Shown here one piece after another: positions 58,904-64,000 of a stretch of DNA of 64,000 nucleotides. Origin of the DNA: Geosiphon pyriformis (taxonomy: Eukaryota > Glomeromycota > Glomeromycetes > Archaeosporales > Geosiphonaceae). The DNA is taken from NCBI GenBank assembly GCA_016748015.1, contig JAAOMT010000301.1, positions 137,967-201,966 on the forward strand, written 5' to 3'. A program made the position numbers and the translations under genes. Under the pieces are notes generated by a model. The model saw only the letters and a list, made by a program, of their open reading frames with translations, was not told the origin of the DNA and searched no databases. Every line of letters begins with the position of its first letter. Position 1 is the stretch's first letter.

Positions 58904-60797
58904 GTGGATATAAAGACTACTGTAAGTAGCACCACATCTAAGAAAAAGGCACCTAAGGATGCTTTTCATGGTTCTGCTGGTGGTTTTTTTTCTCAGAAGA
59001 AAAAAATTGTTCTTGGTAATATTAAACACTTTGATGATAAAAGGAATATATCCTTAAGTAAATCTGGGTCTGGTAATAGTGTGTATTCTAATGTAGAAAG
59101 TCTATTTGGTGATGATGAGAATGTTAGCATGTCTGGTGTGAATGGTGGATATCTTTTGGGCTCAACTGCTACTACACCCAAGGCAAAAAGAATCAACACT
59201 GGTACTGTTTTTGGCTCTTTGCTCAGTTCTCCCAATTTTCATATGGATAATGATAAAGTTGTATTCTCTCTTCATTTGTCTATCTCTCTTGACAGAAAGT
59301 GGATTGACCCAAAAATTATTAAGACTTCTGTGGAAGTATCAGTTAAAAAGTTATTTGCTTTAGACATTAATCTCTCAGCCATGAAAGGGAAATCAGCAAC
59401 GGCAAAAACTCAGTTAATCAGAAAATTTTTTTCTTCAGTCAATGGTTTTGGAGAGGCCACTACTCTCTTAAAATTTGAAGAAATTATCAGATTTATTTTC
59501 ACATTAGAAAAGAGCATGAAAATGGCTGTATTATTGGCCAGAAAAAAAGAGATTATTATAAACAGTGATCTCAAAAAACAAGAAATTCATTCAGATTAAG
59601 CCATAGTAATCAAAGAAATTCTTATGAATATGCCAAAAGAGATGATTGTTACCACAGTATCTGAGTTTGGTGATATTAAGTCAATCAAGATTCAGCTGAT
59701 TGGGATGTGGTAGAAGACTGTAATAGAATTTGCCAAATTGGAGCAGGCTAAGCAACTTGTATTAAGATAGTTATTTCTTATTGGGAAGAACTCAGTGTAT
59801 ATGGCTATGGCCATAGGAGATTAGAATACTTGGATGTCTAAAGATTGCTTTAGGGTGGTTTTGTTTACTCTGCCTATAGAAACAACAGCTTATAATTTAA
59901 GAATTTTGTTAGAAAAGGCTGATAGAAAAACATGTGTTATTAATCACTTTCTTGTTACTAACAACTGGGTTTGCTGTGCTGTGGATAGTTTCAATTTAAA
60001 TAAGAACCTGGAATCTGCATTTCACATGAAGCCAATTTTTGGTGGTGTTAAACTCTTATGGGCTAGGATAGATTTGGTTCATTGTAAGAGGTGCAACAGT
60101 TTTGAACATTCTGCTCTTGAGTATGATTCTTCAAACATGTTAGTTCTATCCCCCAAGAATCTTATAAAAGAATTGTCTCGAATGAAACCTGTCTTCAGCT
60201 TGCTAGATTGTATGCTAAAAAATGTGTTCCAATTTCCCATTCTGCCACCTTTGGAGGCAAGTTTTGGGCTCAGATAGTCTTACTCAAATCAGCTTCAGGT
60301 GGCACTTCTCTTGGTTCTGGTTCTGGTTCTGGTTTTGGTTTTGGTTCCCCCCCACTGGTACCTCTGGCTTGGATGATAATTCCCCTCTTGTTTTGGCTTA
60401 TAATTCAGCTTTGAATGATTGGTTGGCTTCCTTGGAATGTTTCTTAGAGCTCTTAGTGGATCAAGTTTTTGGCATAATGCAAAAATTAAGTAGCATGAAA
60501 TTGGTGCCTCTGGCTCCCCTTCCTTATCCTAGCATCTCAGTTGTTCCAATGACTGTTAGTTCGGATTTGGGCCAAGACATGGTTTTGAATGGTTCTAAAT
60601 TAGTTTCTTTGTCTTCTTTTCATGCTATTTCTGAAGTTTCAGCTTTGGATCCTAGTAGTTCAAAAGTTCTGACAGCTAAAATGAGCAGTTTGAAGTCAAA
60701 ATTTGTGGCTCTTGAGGCCTCTGTAAACTCAGTTTTGGTGAAGTTAGATTAGTTGTGTATTGGCTCAGGTTTTTTGATGTCTTTTTTGTTCCAATGA
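58904..60797 (+). pseudogene. LINE copy 4 ORF1
   Basis: Starts near 58904 (DIKTTVSSTTSKKKAPKDAF), Ser/Gly-rich N-terminus, VSVKKLFALDINLSAMKGKS, RRM 1 about 59.6-59.8 kb with stops, RRM 2 (RVVLFTLPIETTAYNLRILL, RKTCVINHF), knuckle CKRCNSFEHSALEY whose last Cys is Tyr, then a frameshifted linker with a Gly-Ser/Phe hexamer array (GGTTCT/GGTTTT, 60311-60345) and a C run at 60346-60352. The coiled coil near the end is SSLKSKFVALEASVNSVL. Ends at TGA 60795-60797 overlapping the ORF2 ATG. Confidence 0.82.
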
Positions 60798-63700
60798 GTG
60801 GTTTAACATAAAAGTTTGCTACATGCAATGTTCGTGGTATCAATGTTCTTGCAAAGCAAGTGAACATTGTGTGTTGGCATGTAAATTCTGGTAATATGAT
60901 GTCTTTTATTACAGAAACTAAATTGAGGTCCAGTATTAAGTCTTGGATTACTAATAAGTTTGAAAGTGTGTATGTTTTTATGTCTGCCTTGAATAAAAGT
61001 TTTCTCAGTGCTGAGGTTGCTATAATTATGAACAATTTTTTGGCTCATTATGTGTCTAAGGTCAAGAAGATTCCTGGCCGGGTTATTTTGGTTCAGCTTT
61101 TATTTAAAGACAAGCTTTCAGTCACAGTTCTGGGTTTGTATGCTGGTGCCTCTTCTAAAACCAGATTTGATCAAGCTATGAAGATGAACTTTACAATTGC
61201 AAAAACTGTTAATTCTAGCACTTTTGTGGTTTTGGGTGGGGATTTTAATGAGAATAAGTCTGGAAGGAATGCAACCTTTAAGTTCTGTTTGGATCTGGAT
61301 TTGGTCAATTTGTTTGCCAATCATCATATGGTAAAAGCCCTCACATGGAGCAATTTGTGGGGAGTTAAAAAGACAATCAATTTTATTTTCATTAGTGGGA
61401 ATCTTTCTTCTGCCATTGTTGGTCATTAGATCTGTTCTATGTCTGGTTTTTTTGATATTGATCATAATGCTGTTTTGGTTTCGATTGGCTTGGGTGGACT
61501 CCTAAATGTTTGGTTAAATAGCTTGTATAAACAGACTAACAAGGATCATTTGAAGTTCAAAATCAAAGATGCTAATGGCCCCAAGTAGATTGGATTTAGG
61601 GATTGTCTTTCTGCCAAGCTTTTGGCAGTTGCTAATAGATTTCTTGGTGCTGAAACTCATGGCAATGTGAATACTATGTGAGTGATTTTGGAGAGGATGA
61701 TAGTAGAATCAGCTGACAAGACATTTTTAAGACATTGGTTTAGTGAGTTTTATTGTTCTAGGAATAAATTTTCTTCTAAGTTTTTTGGTTTGAAATTGTT
61801 GATTGCCAAAATTGTTAAAAAGTTTGGTTTGGGTAATTTGCCTGGAGTTAATCATCTCGTAAGAACATAATCGGCTTTGGATAGCATCAAGGCTTGTGCT
61901 TTTACTGACTTAATTGGCTTGGTGTGAAGTCTGAAATGGTTCTTAAACATTTATTATTGGTTTGTAAAGAATACAGAAGATCTAAGATGTATGAGTCAAG
62001 ATTGGCTGAGGAGGCTTCTATTAGATTGGCAGTCTTAAAATGCATGGAAAATTTTTGCTCCAACAAAAGTAACATGATCAGGAGTGTTTTGGATTGGTCT
62101 TTTCACAAAGTAGTTCTAGATCACTTAGTAGTAGATAATGAATTAATTTTAGAACCTGAGGAAGTAAAGTTCAATGTTGATAGAATTATGGAGGATTGGA
62201 CTAGGAAACAGACAGTGTCTTTGGTGGTGCCTAACCTCTGAGCTTGTTAGTATGCTCTTTTGGATTATGTACAGGATTGTGCTTTTTTTAGTGTGATGGG
62301 TGCTGTTGGTTTAAGTAAGTTGCTCTCAGTTGTTGATGGTTTGTTCAATGATAAAACTGCTGACTTGTCTGGCATCCCTAATAAACTTTAGAAACATGGC
62401 AGTGATGGAGTGTTGGAATATTTTTTGAGATTGTTGAATGCATGTTTGTTGGTTAGTAGTGTTCTTGTTTTATGGAGGAGGGCTTGAGTTTCAATAATTC
62501 CTAAATTTTATGATTGAGATAAGGTTTTTACGAATACATGACCTATAACTTTGATCAAAACTGCCAAGAAAATTATCTCCAAGATTTTTTCTGATAGGAT
62601 CTTTTCTGTATATAACAAGTTTAGTGTTTTTTGTGGTGATAACTTTTCCATTTTGAAAAGTACATCTACCTAATCTCCTGTGTTTATGGTTGATTCAGTT
62701 GTAAAAGATGCTCTAGAAAAGGATCATAAACTTTGGTTGGTTCTTCAGAACATGTGCAAGGCCTATAATTCTGTAGGTTGGCATTACTTGAAGACTAGCT
62801 TATATTGGATCAAAATATGTGATAGGTTCATCAGATTCTTTGGTGGCATACATAATAATAGAGTAAATAGGATTATGACTGATTTCAGTTTTACTAATAG
62901 ATACAGGGTTTGCGACAGCTTGGATTAAAGTGAAGTCTTTTTGCCTCTTCTCTGGAGAATTTTCTACGATCCTCTTTTATGCAAGGTTAAAAGGCATGAG
63001 CATTTGTGTAGTTATTAAATTGACACAAAATTTATAGCAAGAACTGGTAAAATTGAGAATAGTGGTGGGTTGTTCTCTTTTTTTGCTGCAGGTGCATTTG
63101 TAAATAATACAATTTGGGTTGGTAATTAGTAAGCATTAATACAATATGCATTAAATATTACTAGTGAGTTTTTTACAATCAATAACATTTCTATTAACAA
63201 TAAAAAGACTGTGGTCATTTCTATTAATCAAGGTGTTAATATAGCTTCTTTGAGCATAAGTGGTCAGTCAATTTCAATAGCTAGAAAGAGTGAGACTCAT
63301 AGATACTTGGGTATTTTTCTATCTACCAAAGGATTGTCTAAGTTAAGTGTGACCAAAGCTCATTCTGATGTGTGCTTTTTTGTCAATGTGGTGCTCAAAA
63401 AAATTATTACTGACAAACAGTTCTCTTATTTGGTTTCAACTGTTCTGTAGCCTATTGTTAGCTATAAGACCTAGTTTAATTTTGTTTCATTGGGGGTTTG
63501 CTGTAAGTGGGATGCTATAGTTCAGAAAAGTCTTAGGTCTAAAGCATATTTGCTGTGTGATTTTCCAGTCGAAGCATTACATCACCTCTTGTTATATGGC
63601 TTGAAGTCTTTTGAGCAATTGCAGTTAGAGTGTAAATCAGCTGTTGTGGTTTCATTTTTCAATGCTTTTGGTATTCTTAGGGGTTTATTCAATCATAAAT

Positions 63701-64000
63701 TTTTGGATTTGCAGATTCTGAGTTGGGTTCTGTTGAATTCTTTGCAGTTTCCTGTTAAGTTGCATATTAGTCCTGTGAACAATTTTCTGGCTGGTGTGGT
63801 TAAGATTTTCTTGGATAATGAGCTGTTTTTAGCTAACAATCTGCCAAGTACTTTTCATAGTCCTAGTGTGTTTTCTATATCTTTTATGTTGGGAAATACT
63901 CTTTACTTTAGTTTGGTTTGTTTGTTAAAACATTTTGGTGTCACTTTTGGTGATAGGCTGTTTGATAAAAAAGGTTGCATAATGGATTGGAAGACTTTTC
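60794..64000 (+). pseudogene. LINE copy 4 ORF2, partial
   Basis: ATG 60794 within ATGA. Endonuclease (FATCNVRGIN, ITETKLRSSIKSW, VLGGDFNENKSG, GVKKTINFIFI), linker, RT from about 62.25 kb: motif A LVLQNMCKAYNSVGW (Asp to Asn), CDSLD.SEVFLPLLW, motif C AFVNNTIW (both Asp lost). The window ends in the segment equivalent to 3.7 kb of copy 1 (ARCFLLFDKK-like connection). Many TGA/TAG/TAA at Trp/Gln sites. Confidence 0.85.

Larger units (their letters stand above)
58781..64000 (+). mobile_element. LINE copy 4, 3' end outside window
   Basis: The 5' UTR is pyrimidine/A-rich (CTTCTTTCTTTTTTATC at about 58.79 kb, similar to the 5' UTR of copy 3). ORF1 runs 58.9-60.8 kb and ORF2 from 60794 to the end of the window in the RT-RNase H linker. 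Decay is heavier than in copy 3. Confidence 0.88.

Overview
The window looks like nuclear DNA of an early-diverging filamentous fungus, most likely an arbuscular mycorrhizal (Glomeromycotina) species. The evidence is strong A+T richness, many small GT-AG introns, typical eukaryotic single-copy genes, and RRM/CCHC LINEs and Ty3/gypsy elements packed between them. The genus is inferred from overall character, not from a search.

Layout: (1) 1-5.35 kb is a relatively young LINE whose 5' part lies outside the window. (2) 5.36-16.1 kb is a nest of decayed elements: a gypsy relic split by a hAT relic, then a LINE relic split by a 2.3-kb ORF1-only element (HL1), then a 5'-truncated inverted LINE piece. 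(3) 16.1-21.4 kb holds two gypsy fragments, each with an extra ORF after integrase and a ~20-bp tandem array. (4) 21.8-27.1 kb is a minus-strand LINE relic and a second ORF1-only element (HL2). (5) 28.1-41.7 kb is a host gene island: an unrecognised multi-exon gene (minus), CFAP20/BUG22, a class I phosphatidylinositol transfer protein, glucuronokinase (minus), MRE11 and the kinetochore subunit NNF1 (minus). (6) 42-45.5 kb is minus-strand LINE relics, one an internal-deletion derivative. (7) 45.6-52.4 kb is a full-length but inactivated LINE. (8) 53.6-56.0 kb is a small island with RPB7 and prohibitin-2 (minus). (9) 56.9-58.3 kb is a gypsy relic. (10) 58.8-64 kb is another LINE cut by the window end.

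The LINEs share one plan: ORF1 (two RRM-like domains, a CCHC knuckle, a coiled coil), an ATGA stop/start overlap, then ORF2 (APE endonuclease, RT, RNase H, a zinc-finger-like C-terminus), and a 3' end with a conserved hairpin before an A-rich tail. HL1 and HL2 carry a complete ORF1 and the same 3' end but no ORF2. They look like 'half-LINEs' mobilised in trans, and are the most interesting system here. C:G to T:A decay dominates every element: most in-frame stops are former Trp codons, catalytic Asp codons have become Asn, and the oldest copies are almost pure A+T. The two gene islands keep normal codon use and introns.
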